A DNA stretch of 64,000 nucleotides from Quadrisphaera setariae (GCF_008041935.1 NZ_VKAC01000011.1:124001-188000), one strand, 5' to 3'; numbered from the stretch's first letter, positions 9,247 to 18,023 are shown. Notes: generated by a model not told the origin, from the sequence alone. Program-made: numbers and translations.

Positions 9247-10167
9247 TCACACGAGGGCCGCGGTGAGCTCCTCGACGAGCGCCGTGCACGACGGTGGCCG
9301 CTCGGCCGGGTCCACGGCGAGCGCGCGGGCCACCACCCTGTCGAGCGCCACGGGCAGCCAGCGGCGCCGCCGGCTGAGCTTCGGGGGACGGCCGGCCACG
9401 TGGGCGCGGGCCACGGCGAACGTCGTGGAGAACGGGTACGGCGGCTCCCCCGAGAGCAGCTCCACCGCCGTGCACGCCAGGGAGTACACGTCGGTGGCGG
9501 GCGTGACCCGCTGCGCCTGGAGCAGCTCGGGCGCCGCGTACGGCAGCGACCCCGCCACCCGGCCGTGGCGGGCCAGCGGCCGGGACTCGTCCAGGCTGCG
9601 CGCCAGCCCGAAGTCGGTCACCGCGGCCCGGCGGTCAGGTGGTGCCGCGAGCAGCACGTTGGTGGGCTTGACGTCGCCGTGCACCACGTCGAGCGCGTGC
9701 ACGGCGTCGAGGCCGGCCGCCGCCTGCGCGAGCACGTCGAGGATGCGGTCGACGTCGGGGCGCCCGCGCCCGCGCGGCCGCAGCGCGGCCGACGTGCCGC
9801 CGTCGAGCAGCTCCATCGCCGCCCACAGCAGCGGCTCCTCCAGAGCGCTGCCCCGGGGCAGCTCCTCGCCGTGGGTGAGGACGGCGACGACGCCGGGGTG
9901 GCGCACCTCGGTGGCCACCTCGCACTCGCGGTGGAAGCGGCGGCGCCCCGCACCGGTGGCCGCGGCGCTCGGCTCGAGCACCTTGAGGGCCTCCTCGCGG
10001 GCGCTGCGCCCGGCCCCCCGCAGCACCCGGTACACCTGCGCGCTGCCACCGCGGCCCAGCAGCCCGAGCACGAGGCGCCCGCCGATGACCTGCCCGGGGA
10101 CCAGCAGGTCGCGGCGCCCGTCCCCGGCCAGGGCGAGCAGCTCCGCCTCGCGGTCCCACGGGATCAC
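9247..10167 (-). CDS. Serine/threonine protein kinase (soluble, Hanks type)
   Basis: A 306-residue protein that is almost entirely a kinase domain. The glycine loop GRGGSAQVY is at 39-46, the ATP lysine K62 is in EALKVLEP, and the catalytic loop HGDVKPTNVLL is at 163-173 with Asp165. DFG is at 185-187, and AAPELL and DVYSLACTAVELL follow. The usual HRD is HGD, an atypical but still catalytically plausible variant because Asp and Lys remain. Unlike PknB-type kinases there is no transmembrane segment or PASTA region. The substrate is unknown. Confidence 0.9.
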   Translation of the reverse strand: MIPWDREAELLALAGDGRRDLLVPGQVIGGRLVLGLLGRGGSAQVYRVLRGAGRSAREEALKVLEPSAAATGAGRRRFHRECEVATEVRHPGVVAVLTHGEELPRGSALEEPLLWAAMELLDGGTSAALRPRGRGRPDVDRILDVLAQAAAGLDAVHALDVVHGDVKPTNVLLAAPPDRRAAVTDFGLARSLDESRPLARHGRVAGSLPYAAPELLQAQRVTPATDVYSLACTAVELLSGEPPYPFSTTFAVARAHVAGRPPKLSRRRRWLPVALDRVVARALAVDPAERPPSCTALVEELTAALV

Positions 10168-10249
10168 CCCGGCAGTGTGCTGCGTGTCCGGCGGAGGCGC
10201 AGCCGGCCCGGCCGGGTCCGGGGTGCCCGTCGTCGGGCACCTGGTGCGT

Positions 10250-10894
10250 CTAGGACCCCTCGACGGCGGCGACCTGCTCGCGCAGGGTGCGCAGCTGATG
10301 CCCGACCCAGCGGACGTAGCGCGACGCGTCCCAGCCGCGCGCGACGGTGAAGTGGAGGTAGGTCTCGGGGGCGAGGACGTGGCCGAGCAGGTCGGTGGCC
10401 GTGGGGACGTCGCCGTCGTCGAGGAGCCCGCGGGTGGCGAACCACCGGGCCCCGACGGCCATGTCCTGCCAGCGCCGCTCCTCCAGGCGCTCGTAGGCGG
10501 CCTGGGCCTCCGGGTCGACCCGGGCCGCCGTGCTCAGGGCCGCGACCAGTGGCGCCGACCGCTCGTTGGCCTCGGCGAGGAAGGCCAGGTACCGCTCGAA
10601 GGCGGTGTCGACGTCGGCCTCTGCCATGACGGCCGTGAGCTCCGGTCGGTCGGTCAGCAGCTGCTCGCCCTCGTCACCGGCGAAGGCGCGGTCGAGCGCG
10701 GCGACCAGGAGCGCGTGCTTGGCCCCCTGCAGGTGCACCGTCGGGACGGAGACGCCGGCCCGCTCCGCGACGGCCTTCATCGTCGTCGCGGCGTAGCCCC
10801 GGGCGGCGAAGAGCTCAGCGGCGGCGTCGAGGACGCGCGCCCGCGTCTCGGAGGCGTCCGCCTCGCGCTTCGGGGAGCGGTAGGAGCGGGGCAC
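10250..10894 (-). CDS. TetR-family transcriptional regulator
   Basis: About 214 residues from GTG 10894; a TTG four codons upstream is also open. The N-terminal helix-turn-helix is clear: RARVLDAAAELFAARGYAATTMKAVAERAGVSVPTVHLQG. It is followed by a helical ligand-binding domain without recognisable specificity. It lies 18 bases downstream of the membrane gene at 10913-11608 on the same strand. That gene is divergent from a glycosyltransferase across a perfect 7+7 palindrome at 11618-11633, the probable operator. A local repressor controlling this three-gene unit is therefore the simplest reading. Confidence 0.88.
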   Translation of the reverse strand: MPRSYRSPKREADASETRARVLDAAAELFAARGYAATTMKAVAERAGVSVPTVHLQGAKHALLVAALDRAFAGDEGEQLLTDRPELTAVMAEADVDTAFERYLAFLAEANERSAPLVAALSTAARVDPEAQAAYERLEERRWQDMAVGARWFATRGLLDDGDVPTATDLLGHVLAPETYLHFTVARGWDASRYVRWVGHQLRTLREQVAAVEGS

Positions 10895-10912
10895 GCGTCC
10901 ATCCAACCCGGC

Positions 10913-11608
10913 TCAGACGGGCCGGGGCGTGGCGGTCCGGGCCCGGCCCGCCAGCAGCACCGCACCGGCGACCACCTGCGAGCACGTGGAGAACAGCAGG
11001 GCGCCGGTGATGACGGCGGGATCCGAGGCGGTCGTCACCACGATCCCGGCGACGACGGCGGCCGCCGTCAGCCCCGGGAACGCCCACCGCGCGGCACCGG
11101 CGGCCACGCGGGCGACGACGACGACGGTCGACGCGGTGAGGAGCAGCACCAGCTGCGTCAGACCGGCCGCGGTGAGGATCCAGGCCGACTCCGGCCCACT
11201 GCCACCGCCGCCGTAGGAGAGCACCCAGTACGTCACCTGGCTCATCAGGAACACCGCGCCGAAGGAGAGCAGCGCCACGGTGCCGAGCACCCGGCGACCG
11301 CAGATCCCGTTCGAGCCGGTCGACCCCAGGGCCAGCGGCAGCATCGCAGCGGCGTGCACGACGGCTGCGGCGAGGTAGAAGGCGCTGAACGTCGCCACGG
11401 CGGAGTCCGGTGCACCGTCACCGAGACCCGCCTCGAGCACGGTCGCGACGGTCAGCAGGAGCCCTCCGGTCATGACCCCCGCCCCGCCTCCGACCGCCCA
11501 CACCGGGCGGCGGCCGGCGCCCTGCGAGCCGCGGCGCTGCTGCGAGACGGCTGCGGGGACGGTGGGGGTGGGGTCGGCGGTCTGGCTGTGCTGCGGGGCG
11601 CTCGACAC
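10913..11608 (-). CDS. Integral membrane protein of unknown function
   Basis: A 231-residue protein with about six hydrophobic segments: AGVMTGGLLLTVATVL, FSAFYLAAAVVHAAAML, VLGTVALLSFGAVFLM, LTQLVLLLTASTVVVVARV, ALTAAAVVAGIVVTT-like and a last segment in the C-terminal 35 residues. The N-terminal 35 residues are hydrophilic. I do not recognise the family. The GTG start has an excellent ribosome site (GGAGGAG, 11621-11615) which itself lies against the palindrome at 11618-11633, so a bound repressor or RNA fold could mask it. It is co-transcribed with the TetR gene and divergent from the glycosyltransferase, which suggests a transport or immunity role in the same response. Confidence 0.75.
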   Translation of the reverse strand: MSSAPQHSQTADPTPTVPAAVSQQRRGSQGAGRRPVWAVGGGAGVMTGGLLLTVATVLEAGLGDGAPDSAVATFSAFYLAAAVVHAAAMLPLALGSTGSNGICGRRVLGTVALLSFGAVFLMSQVTYWVLSYGGGGSGPESAWILTAAGLTQLVLLLTASTVVVVARVAAGAARWAFPGLTAAAVVAGIVVTTASDPAVITGALLFSTCSQVVAGAVLLAGRARTATPRPV

Positions 11609-11617
11609 GATCGGCTC

Positions 11618-11633
11618 CTCCAGTTGACTGGAG
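11618..11633. promoter_or_regulatory. Palindromic operator candidate (TetR) overlapping divergent promoters
   Basis: CTCCAGTTGACTGGAG is a palindrome with two perfect 7-base arms around TG. It contains TTGACT, usable as a -35 box for the rightward glycosyltransferase gene. A TAGAGT box at 11649-11654 lies 19 bases downstream and seven bases before the ATG. On the other strand it overlaps the ribosome site of the membrane gene at 11608. A TetR gene is in the leftward operon, so this is the natural operator candidate; binding is an inference. Confidence 0.6.
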
Positions 11634-11661
11634 CATCACCATATTCACTAGAGTTGGGATC

Positions 11662-12957
11662 ATGTCAATGAGTGGACCACCCGTCCGCCGGGCCCTCCTG
11701 TGCGCCATGCCCGCTGTGGGGCACGTCGACCCGGTGCTCGTCGTCGCTCGCGAGCTGCTCCGCCGGGGGTGGCAGGTGGACGTGCTCACCGGCGCCCGGT
11801 ACGAGGACCGGGTCACCGGCGCCGGCGCCGGCTTCGTGGCCCTGCCCGCCGAGGCCGACACCCTGGACGCCGTCGGCAGCTCCGACGACCGCAAGCGCGG
11901 CCTGGACGCCCTCAACGCCGGGGTCGAGGAGGCCTTCGTCCGGCCCGCGCCTGCGGCGGCGCGCCGCATCGAGGAGCACCTGGACGCCCAACCGGTCGAC
12001 CTCGTGGTCCACGACTCGACCTTCCTCGGCGTGCAGGGACTCCTGGCGAGGCCGCGCGCGCAGCGCCCCCTCGTCGTCCTCCTCGGGATCGGGCCGGTCG
12101 GGTTCTCCAGCCGCGACTGCCCGCCCTTCGGGCTGGGGATCACCCCGTCACGACTCCCCGTCTGGGGAAGCGCTCGGGACGCCGTGCTGCGCGCGGTCGC
12201 CCCGCGGCTGCTGGCCCCGGTGCACCGGTCGCTCGACGCCTTCCTGACCTCCGTGGGCGCGGCGACGCTCGGGTCGGCGTTCTTCACCGACGTCGTCACG
12301 CGCAGCGACCTCCTGGCGCAGGGCACCGTCCCCGAGTTCGAGTACCCGCGCTCCGACGCCCCCCGGCACCTGCGCTTCTACGGGCCGATGCAGGCTCCTC
12401 CGCCGCCCGGGCTGCAGGCGCCCGACTGGCTCGGCGAGCTCGGCGGCCGCCCGGTGGTCCACGTCACCCAGGGCACCGTCGCCAACACCGACTTCAGCGA
12501 GCTCGTCGGGCCGGCCCTGGAGGCGCTCGCGGACGAGCCGGTGGACGTCGTGCTCACCGCCGGCGGCCGCGCGGTCTCCGACCTGCCAGCCCTCCCGTCC
12601 AACGCCCACGCGGCCGCCTACCTCCCCTACGACGCGCTGCTGCCGCTCACCCGCGCGTTCGTCACCAACGGCGGGTACGGCGGCCTGCACCAGGCGATGC
12701 GCCACGGGGTCCCGATCGTCATCGCCGGAGACTCCGAGGACAAGGTGGAGACCTCGGCCCGCGTGCGCTGGTCAGGAGCGGGGATCAGCCTGGGGACCGG
12801 CAGGCCCACCGCGGCGCAGGTGGGGCGCGCGGTGAGGAGGGTCCTGGCGGACGACCGCTACACGCTGGCCTCGCGGCGCATCGGCGGGCGCATCGCCGCC
12901 TCGCGCGGCGCCGCCGGCCTCGTCGACGACGTCGAGGAGCTCCTCGCGCCGCTCTAG
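11662..12957 (+). CDS. MGT-family (GT1, UDP-glycosyltransferase-like) glycosyltransferase
   Basis: A 431-residue GT-B enzyme. The N-terminal domain starts with ALLCAMPAVGHVDPVLVVARELLRRG, the acceptor-side GHV motif of macrolide and antibiotic glycosyltransferases. The C-terminal nucleotide-sugar domain has VVHVTQGTVANTDF (about 270-285), AAYLPYDALLPLTRAFVTNGGYGGLHQAMRHGVP and a D/E-containing end (GDSEDKVETSARV). The family transfers a sugar from a UDP/NDP donor to small hydrophobic acceptors, often to inactivate a toxin. No Shine-Dalgarno is seen; a TAGAGT box ends seven bases before the ATG, so the mRNA is probably leaderless. The divergent TetR/membrane pair suggests inducible detoxification or efflux-linked modification. 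Confidence 0.88.
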   Translation: MSMSGPPVRRALLCAMPAVGHVDPVLVVARELLRRGWQVDVLTGARYEDRVTGAGAGFVALPAEADTLDAVGSSDDRKRGLDALNAGVEEAFVRPAPAAARRIEEHLDAQPVDLVVHDSTFLGVQGLLARPRAQRPLVVLLGIGPVGFSSRDCPPFGLGITPSRLPVWGSARDAVLRAVAPRLLAPVHRSLDAFLTSVGAATLGSAFFTDVVTRSDLLAQGTVPEFEYPRSDAPRHLRFYGPMQAPPPPGLQAPDWLGELGGRPVVHVTQGTVANTDFSELVGPALEALADEPVDVVLTAGGRAVSDLPALPSNAHAAAYLPYDALLPLTRAFVTNGGYGGLHQAMRHGVPIVIAGDSEDKVETSARVRWSGAGISLGTGRPTAAQVGRAVRRVLADDRYTLASRRIGGRIAASRGAAGLVDDVEELLAPL

Positions 12958-12967
12958 GCTCGCCGCC

Positions 12968-13780
12968 GTGGCAGACGCGGAGCAGGCAGCGGTGGACGTG
13001 GCGGTCCTGGGGACCGGGACGATGGGCGAGGCGGTGCTCGCCGCGGTGCTGGCCGGCGGTCAGCCCGCCGAGCGCACGCTCGCCACGGCCCGCCGCCCGC
13101 AGCGGGCCGCCGAGCTCACCGAGCGCCACGGCGTCCGCGTCGTCCCCGTGCGAGAGGCCGCCGCTGCCGACGTCGTCGTCCTGGGGGTGAAGCCGCAGCA
13201 GCTCGACGCCGTGGCGGCCGAGGTGGCGGGGGCCGTGCGCGAGGGGGCGCTGCTGGTGTCGCTCCTGGCGGGGGTGACCACCGCGCGGCTGGCCGCGGCG
13301 TTCCCCGGCGCGACGGTGGTGCGCACGGTGGTGAACACCCCGGCGCTGGTGGGCGCCGGAGTCACGGTGCTCGCGGCCGGCGCCGGCGCCGGTGAGGAGG
13401 AGCTGGCCCGCACCGAGCAGCTGCTCGCCGCCACCGGCACCGTGCTGCGCCTGGCCGAGGGCCAGCTCGACGCGGCCACCGGCGTCTCGGGTTCGGGGCC
13501 GGCGTTCGTCTTCGCCGTGGCCGACGCGCTCGCGGAGGGCGGGGTGGGCGCCGGGCTGCCGCGCGCGGTGGCGCTGCAGCTGGCCGCGGCGACCGTGCTG
13601 GGCGCCGGCCGGCTCATGGTGGAGACCGGCACGCACCCGGCGCTCCTGCGCGAGCAGGTGACCTCCCCCGCCGGGACCACCGCCGCGGGCCTGCGCGAGC
13701 TCGACGCGCAGGGGACGAGGGCCGCGCTGGTGTCGGCCGTCATGGCCGCGGCGAGGCGGTCGGCCGAGCTCGCCGGCTAG
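12968..13780 (+). CDS. proC: Pyrroline-5-carboxylate reductase
   Basis: A 270-residue NAD(P)H-dependent enzyme for the last step of proline synthesis. The N-terminal Rossmann motif VAVLGTGTMGEAVLAAVL is at about residues 13-30. VVLGVKPQQLDAVAAEV and the C-terminal signature VTSPAGTTAAGLRELDAQGTRAAL are typical of ProC. Length fits the family. The GTG start has no ribosome site. TAGGCT at 12955-12960, overlapping the stop of the upstream gene, lies seven bases before it and could drive a leaderless transcript. Its 3' end overlaps the stop of the convergent nitroreductase by four bases. Confidence 0.96.
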   Translation: MADAEQAAVDVAVLGTGTMGEAVLAAVLAGGQPAERTLATARRPQRAAELTERHGVRVVPVREAAAADVVVLGVKPQQLDAVAAEVAGAVREGALLVSLLAGVTTARLAAAFPGATVVRTVVNTPALVGAGVTVLAAGAGAGEEELARTEQLLAATGTVLRLAEGQLDAATGVSGSGPAFVFAVADALAEGGVGAGLPRAVALQLAAATVLGAGRLMVETGTHPALLREQVTSPAGTTAAGLRELDAQGTRAALVSAVMAAARRSAELAG

Positions 13781-14268
13781 GCGGGCGGGCTCAGGACGAC
13801 GACCGGCAGCACGCGGCTCGTGCGCTTCCGGTAGTCGTCCATGACGGGGGCCGCGGCGACCACCGCGGCCCACAGCCGCTGCCGCTCGGAGCCGACCGCC
13901 GTGCAGGCGGTGGCCCGGTGCTCGGCGCGGCCGATGCGCACCGTCACGCGCGGGTCGTCGAGGAGGTTGAGGTACCACGCCGGGTGCGCGTCGCGTCCGG
14001 CGTTCGAGGCGACCACCACGACCTCGTCGCCGGTCCGCAGGCAGCCGACCGTGGCGCTGCGGGGCTGCCCCGACCGCCGTCCGGTCGTGGTCAGCAGGGC
14101 GACGGCGGTGCCGCCCATCGAGGCGCCGAGCCGTCCGCCGCTGGCCCGGTAGGTGCGCGCGTGGGCCCGGGAGACGGCGTCGACCAGGCGTGCGGTGCGG
14201 CTGCCGGGAGCGGTGCTCGCGGCGAGGTCGGAGAAGCGGGTGGTGAGCCGATGAGCGGTGGAGGTCAT
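13777..14268 (-). CDS. Deazaflavin (F420)-dependent nitroreductase family protein
   Basis: A 163-residue DDN-type split-beta-barrel protein. LLTTTGRRSGQPRSATVGCL (about 77-97), VVVASNAGRDAHPAWYLNLLDDPRVTV (about 105-131) and VMDDYRKRTSRVLPVVVL are the conserved blocks that bind coenzyme F420 in the mycobacterial Ddn family. These enzymes reduce quinones or nitro compounds with F420H2; the natural substrate here is unknown. A second member lies at 15290-15730, so the organism very probably makes F420. It shares a 4-base overlapping stop with proC on the opposite strand. Confidence 0.88.
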   Translation of the reverse strand: MTSTAHRLTTRFSDLAASTAPGSRTARLVDAVSRAHARTYRASGGRLGASMGGTAVALLTTTGRRSGQPRSATVGCLRTGDEVVVVASNAGRDAHPAWYLNLLDDPRVTVRIGRAEHRATACTAVGSERQRLWAAVVAAAPVMDDYRKRTSRVLPVVVLSPPA

Positions 14269-14342
14269 GCGGGCACGGTGCCGACCACCGCTTGTCGCCC
14301 CCTTGGCACCTGCTTGGCGGCCGCGTGCGCGAGCATGGGTGG

Positions 14343-15275
14343 GTGACGACTGACGGGGGGCCGCCGCGCGTCGGGTTGGTGCTCCACCCCACGCGTGACG
14401 TCTTCTCCGTCTCCGAGCAGGTGGGCCGCTGGGCCGCCGAGCAGGGCGCCCAGGTGGTGGTCGCGGCCGGCGACGCCGCCCGGGTGGCCGGGCCGGTGCT
14501 CGAGGTGCCGCCGGAGGAGCTGGCCGCCGCGTGCCACGCCCTGGTCTCCCTGGGCGGCGACGGCACCATGCTGGGCGCGCTGCGCGCCTCCGCCGGGACG
14601 GGGGTGCCGGTGCTCGGCGTCAACCTCGGTCGCGTGGGCGTGCTCGTGGAGGTGGAGCCCTCCGAGGTGGCGCCGGCGCTGCAGCGCGTCGTGGAGGGCC
14701 GCTACTCCGTGGAGGCCAGGCCCGCGCTGCGCGTGACCGGCGTCGACCTCGAGGACGGCTCCACCTCGGCGGTGGCCTTCAACGACGTGGCGCTGTCGCG
14801 CTGCCCCGGCGACGGCATCGCCTCGGCCGCGCTGAGCATCGACGGGCAGGGCTACGGCGTGTACCGCTGCGACGCCGTCATCGTGGCCACGCCCATGGGG
14901 TCGACGGCGTACAGCTACGCCGCCGGCGGTCCGGTGGTGTCGCCGACGCTGTCGGCGATGGTGGTCGCGCCGGCGTCGCCGTGGTCGGGCATCTCCCGGC
15001 CGGTGGTGCTCTCCCCCGAGGACCACCTCGCGCTGGAGCTGCTGCCCGACAGCGGCGTGCTGGCGCTGGAGGTGGACGGCCGCGTGCTGGCGCCGCTGGC
15101 GCCGGGCGCGCGCATCGAGGTGGTGGAGGAGCGCGACGCCGGTCACGTCGTGCGCCTGGACAGGGCACGCCACGACCGGCGCTCGCGCGTGAAGCTCAGC
15201 CTGCTCGACCTGCCGCTGCTCCCGGAGGAGCTGCGCGAGCTGCTCCCCCGGGAGCTCGGCCACGCCCCCGACTGA
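14343..15275 (+). CDS. nadK: NAD kinase
   Basis: About 310 residues from GTG 14343; the open frame extends 17 codons upstream, but that part is poorly composed and unlike the family. It phosphorylates NAD (or NADH) to NADP with ATP or polyphosphate. The signature LVSLGGDGTMLGALR (about 54-68), GVPVLGVNLGRVG, FNDVALSRCPGDG and the substrate-binding ATPMGSTAYSYAAGGPVVSP are all intact. The polyphosphate glucokinase at 49203 suggests the cell does use polyphosphate. It is convergent with the second nitroreductase. Confidence 0.93.
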   Translation: MTTDGGPPRVGLVLHPTRDVFSVSEQVGRWAAEQGAQVVVAAGDAARVAGPVLEVPPEELAAACHALVSLGGDGTMLGALRASAGTGVPVLGVNLGRVGVLVEVEPSEVAPALQRVVEGRYSVEARPALRVTGVDLEDGSTSAVAFNDVALSRCPGDGIASAALSIDGQGYGVYRCDAVIVATPMGSTAYSYAAGGPVVSPTLSAMVVAPASPWSGISRPVVLSPEDHLALELLPDSGVLALEVDGRVLAPLAPGARIEVVEERDAGHVVRLDRARHDRRSRVKLSLLDLPLLPEELRELLPRELGHAPD

Positions 15276-15282
15276 GGCTCCG

Positions 15283-15305
15283 GCCCCGTTCAGGACTGAC
15301 GGGGC
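15283..15305. terminator. Weak bidirectional hairpin between convergent genes
   Basis: GCCCCGT at 15283-15289 pairs with ACGGGGC at 15299-15305 around a 9-base loop. It lies immediately after nadK and overlaps the stop codon of the convergent nitroreductase. There is no U-tract, so termination is plausible but not certain. Confidence 0.4.
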
Positions 15306-15730
15306 TCCATGACCACGACGGGGATCAGCCGGTCGGTCTTGGTCTGGTACTCGGCGTAGTCGGGCCAGACGGCGACGGCGCGCTCCCACCACTGCTCGCG
15401 CTCCTCGCCGTGCACCTCACGGGCGGTGTAGTCGGCCTTGTGCGGACCGTCCTGCACCTCGACGTGGGGCTCGGCGAGCAGGTTGCGGTACCAGACGGGG
15501 TGCGTGGGGGCGCCGCCCTTGGAGGCGACCGCGGCGTAGGAGCCGTCGTGCTCGACCCGCATGAGCGGGGTCTTGCGCAGCTTGCCGCTCTTCGCACCGC
15601 GGTTGGTGACGATCATGACCGGCACCCCGCGCAGCGTGGTGCCCTCGGTGCCACCGGAGGACTCGTACTGCTCGACCTGGTCGCGGACCCACTGCTCGGG
15701 GCTGGGCTCGTACTCACCGCTGAGAGGCAT
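15290..15730 (-). CDS. Deazaflavin (F420)-dependent nitroreductase family protein
   Basis: A 146-residue protein from ATG 15730; the longer open frame to 15901 is less plausible because it overlaps the promoter and start of ogt. The DDN-family blocks are clear: [49 protein letters not shown] and a C-terminal [20 protein letters not shown]. It is a paralogue of the protein encoded at 13777-14268. The probable activity is F420H2-dependent reduction of quinones or nitro compounds in the cytosol; the physiological substrate is unknown. Confidence 0.88.
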   Translation of the reverse strand: MPLSGEYEPSPEQWVRDQVEQYESSGGTEGTTLRGVPVMIVTNRGAKSGKLRKTPLMRVEHDGSYAAVASKGGAPTHPVWYRNLLAEPHVEVQDGPHKADYTAREVHGEEREQWWERAVAVWPDYAEYQTKTDRLIPVVVMEPRQS

Positions 15731-15860
15731 GACCCCAGCCTCCGCCACGCCCCGCACCGCCCACCACCCGACCCCCTCCGTCCGCAGGCCGTCCGCAGGC
15801 CGTCCACAGGTCGCGGACCGGTCCGAGCGGGCGGGGGCGTCCGGCGGGCAGGGTGGGCGC

Positions 15861-16463
15861 ATGGCCCTGATCCCCGCGCGACCGCTGCGCCACGCCCGCA
15901 CGGACTCACCCCTCGGACCGCTGGTGGTGGTCGTCGACGACGACGGCGCGCTCGCCGGCCTCTACTACGCCGACGGGCACACGCCCGCCCCGCGGCCGAC
16001 CGCCCTCGGCGGCTGCGCCGACCCCGACGACCCGCAGGTCCGCGCCGTCACGTCCGCCGTCCTCGCCTACCTGCGGGGGGAGTCCGACGTGCTGGAGGTG
16101 CCGCTGACCTCGGCCGCGGTGCCCGGCGCCACGGACCTGCAGCGCGCCGTCTGGGCGCAGATCGCCGCGATCCCGCGCGGCCAGACCCGGACCTACGGCG
16201 AGGTGGCCGCGGCGATCGGCAAGCCGACAGCGGTGCGCGCCGTGGGCCAGGCGGTCGGCCGCAACCCGCACTCCCTCGTGGTCCCGTGCCACCGCGTGGT
16301 CGGCTCCGGCGGGAAGATCACCGGCTACGCCGGCGGGGTCGAGGTCAAGCGGCGCCTGCTCGAGCTGGAGGGCGTCACGCTCGGCACCGCCGACGCCACC
16401 GGAACCCCGGTCAGCGACGCACCGGAGGCGCCGGCTCCAGGTGCACCGCCTTCAGCGCCGTGA
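15861..16463 (+). CDS. ogt: Methylated-DNA--protein-cysteine methyltransferase
   Basis: A 200-residue suicide repair protein that transfers the methyl group from O6-methylguanine in DNA to its own cysteine. The active-site motif VPCHRV places the acceptor at C143. The preceding [41 protein letters not shown] is the DNA-binding helix-turn-helix and arginine finger. The C-terminal 25 residues are a Pro/Ala-rich tail beyond the usual end. ATG 15861 is chosen because the family N-terminus starts just after it. The last 53 bases overlap the 3' end of the aldehyde dehydrogenase on the other strand. Confidence 0.95.
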   Translation: MALIPARPLRHARTDSPLGPLVVVVDDDGALAGLYYADGHTPAPRPTALGGCADPDDPQVRAVTSAVLAYLRGESDVLEVPLTSAAVPGATDLQRAVWAQIAAIPRGQTRTYGEVAAAIGKPTAVRAVGQAVGRNPHSLVVPCHRVVGSGGKITGYAGGVEVKRRLLELEGVTLGTADATGTPVSDAPEAPAPGAPPSAP

Positions 16464-17901
16464 GCTCGCCCAGCAGGTCCGGTCCGTAGCCGCGGCCGCG
16501 TCCGGAGGAGCGGCGCGGGTCGGCGGAGCCACCGGGAGCCCCGCCCCAGACGGCGTTGACCTTGACCGTGCCCACCTCCAGCTCGTCCGCGGCCTGCAGC
16601 GCGTGGGCGGTGTCGGGCGTCAGCACGGTGGCGGCCAGGCCGTAGGCGCCGGAACCGGCCAGGCGCAGGCCCTCCTCCCAGTCGGCCACCACGCGCACCG
16701 CGGCGACGGGACCGAACGTCTCCTCGGTCATGACGTCCATGTCGTCGGTGCACCCGACCAGCACGGTCGGCGGGTACCAGGCGCCGGGCCGGTCCAGCCG
16801 CTCACCACCGGCCAGCACCCGTGCCCCCGCCGCGCGAGCGGCCTCGACGTGCGCGGCCACCACGGCGAGCTGCCGCTCGTCGACCAGCGGGCCGAGCTGG
16901 CTGTCCGGGTCAGCGGGATCGGCGACGACGAGGCCGCGGGCGAGCTCCACCAGCTCGGCGAGCACGGCGTCGGCGACGTCGGCGTGCAGGTAGACGCGCT
17001 CCACGGAGGTGCACAGCTGACCGGTGTTGGTGAAGGCACCCGCCGCGACCTGGGCGGCGGCCCAGGCCGGGTCGACGCCGGCGTCGACGAGGAGCGGGTC
17101 CTTCCCGCCGTTCTCCAGCAGCGCGATCGCGCCGCGAGCGCCGGTGACGGCGCCGATGCGGCGCCCGGTGGCGGTGGAGCCGACCTGCGCCACGACGTCG
17201 ACGCGGTCGTCGGCGACCAGCACCTCCCCCACCTCCCCGTCCCCGGTGACCACCTGCAGGACGCCCGGGGGCAGCGCCGCGGCGACGAGCGCGGCCATCG
17301 CCGCTCCGGGCCCGCTGGAGCGCTCCGACGGCTTGTGCACCACGGTGTTGCCCGCCACGAGCGCCGCGGCGAGCAGGCCGGCGGCTGCGGGGAACGGGTC
17401 GTTCCAGGGCGTGATGACGGCGACGGTGCCCCGCGGCTCGCGGCGGACCACGTCGATGGCGCCCGACGAGCCCGCCAGCGACCTGCCGGCGTCGAGCACG
17501 CCCGTGGTGGCCGCCTCCTCGAGCAGCTCCGCGGCCACCGCTGCGGACCCGCGGGCCTGGCCGACGAGGCGACCGGTGGTGGCGACGAGGAGGTCGCCGA
17601 GCACGTCGGCGTGGTCCCGCACGGACGCGGCGGCGGCCCGCAGGGCGGCGGCGCGCTCGCCGGGCGCGGTCGTCCGCCAGCCGCGGCGGGCGGCGCGGGC
17701 ACCTGCGAGCGCGGCCTCGACCTGCTCCGGTGAGGCGCAGCGGACCTCCCCGGCGGGCTCACCGGTGGTCGGGTCCACCAGGGGCAGGGACCGGCCCGCG
17801 GCGTCGACCGGAGCGCCGTCCAGCCAGCAGCCCGTGGTCAGCGCGGGCACGTGCAGGGGGCTCGTGGGCTCGGTGGACCCCGTGGCATCGGTCAGCGTCA
17901 C
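16411..17901 (-). CDS. Aldehyde dehydrogenase (NAD(P)-dependent)
   Basis: A 496-residue ALDH-superfamily enzyme. The NAD-binding block VAVITPWNDPFPAAAGLLAAALVAGNTVVHKPSE, the general-base region LLENGGKDPLLVDAGVD and the nucleophile in FTNTGQLCTSVERVYLH are present, with TEETFGPVAAV towards the C-terminus. The usual ELGGK motif reads ENGGK, but the glutamate is kept. Substrate specificity (betaine, succinate semialdehyde or others) cannot be assigned. Neighbours give no pathway hint. Its 3' end overlaps ogt by 53 bases. Confidence 0.93.
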   Translation of the reverse strand: MTLTDATGSTEPTSPLHVPALTTGCWLDGAPVDAAGRSLPLVDPTTGEPAGEVRCASPEQVEAALAGARAARRGWRTTAPGERAAALRAAAASVRDHADVLGDLLVATTGRLVGQARGSAAVAAELLEEAATTGVLDAGRSLAGSSGAIDVVRREPRGTVAVITPWNDPFPAAAGLLAAALVAGNTVVHKPSERSSGPGAAMAALVAAALPPGVLQVVTGDGEVGEVLVADDRVDVVAQVGSTATGRRIGAVTGARGAIALLENGGKDPLLVDAGVDPAWAAAQVAAGAFTNTGQLCTSVERVYLHADVADAVLAELVELARGLVVADPADPDSQLGPLVDERQLAVVAAHVEAARAAGARVLAGGERLDRPGAWYPPTVLVGCTDDMDVMTEETFGPVAAVRVVADWEEGLRLAGSGAYGLAATVLTPDTAHALQAADELEVGTVKVNAVWGGAPGGSADPRRSSGRGRGYGPDLLGELTALKAVHLEPAPPVRR

Positions 17902-17968
17902 CCGGCCTGTCTACCGGCTGGTCGGCGTCCTCGCCCCGTGAGCCGGAGGCGGACGCCGGTCGCACACG

Positions 17969-18020
17969 TGATCGACCACTGATCGACTTTCGAGGTGTCC
18001 GCGTCTGCCCTAGACACCTC
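17969..18020 (+). promoter_or_regulatory. Promoter/operator region of the carbamoyltransferase-heptose cluster
   Basis: TGATCGAC is repeated directly at 17969-17976 and 17980-17987. A perfect 8-base inverted repeat, GAGGTGTC (17992-17999) and GACACCTC (18013-18020), follows. The right arm contains TAGACA (18011-18016), a -10-like box seven bases before the ATG at 18024; there is no ribosome site. This suggests a leaderless promoter controlled by a repressor at the inverted repeat, or a hairpin at the transcript start. No regulator gene is adjacent. Confidence 0.5.
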
Positions 18021-18023
18021 CCC

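Noticed and set aside
15561-15860. N-terminal extension of ogt
   Set aside because: The extra 100 codons overlap the nitroreductase gene in antisense and the family starts at ATG 15861.
16411-16463. The ogt/aldehyde dehydrogenase 3' overlap as an assembly artefact
   Set aside because: Both frames keep coherent sequence to their stops, and the overlap lies in the non-conserved ogt tail, so a real overlap is more likely.
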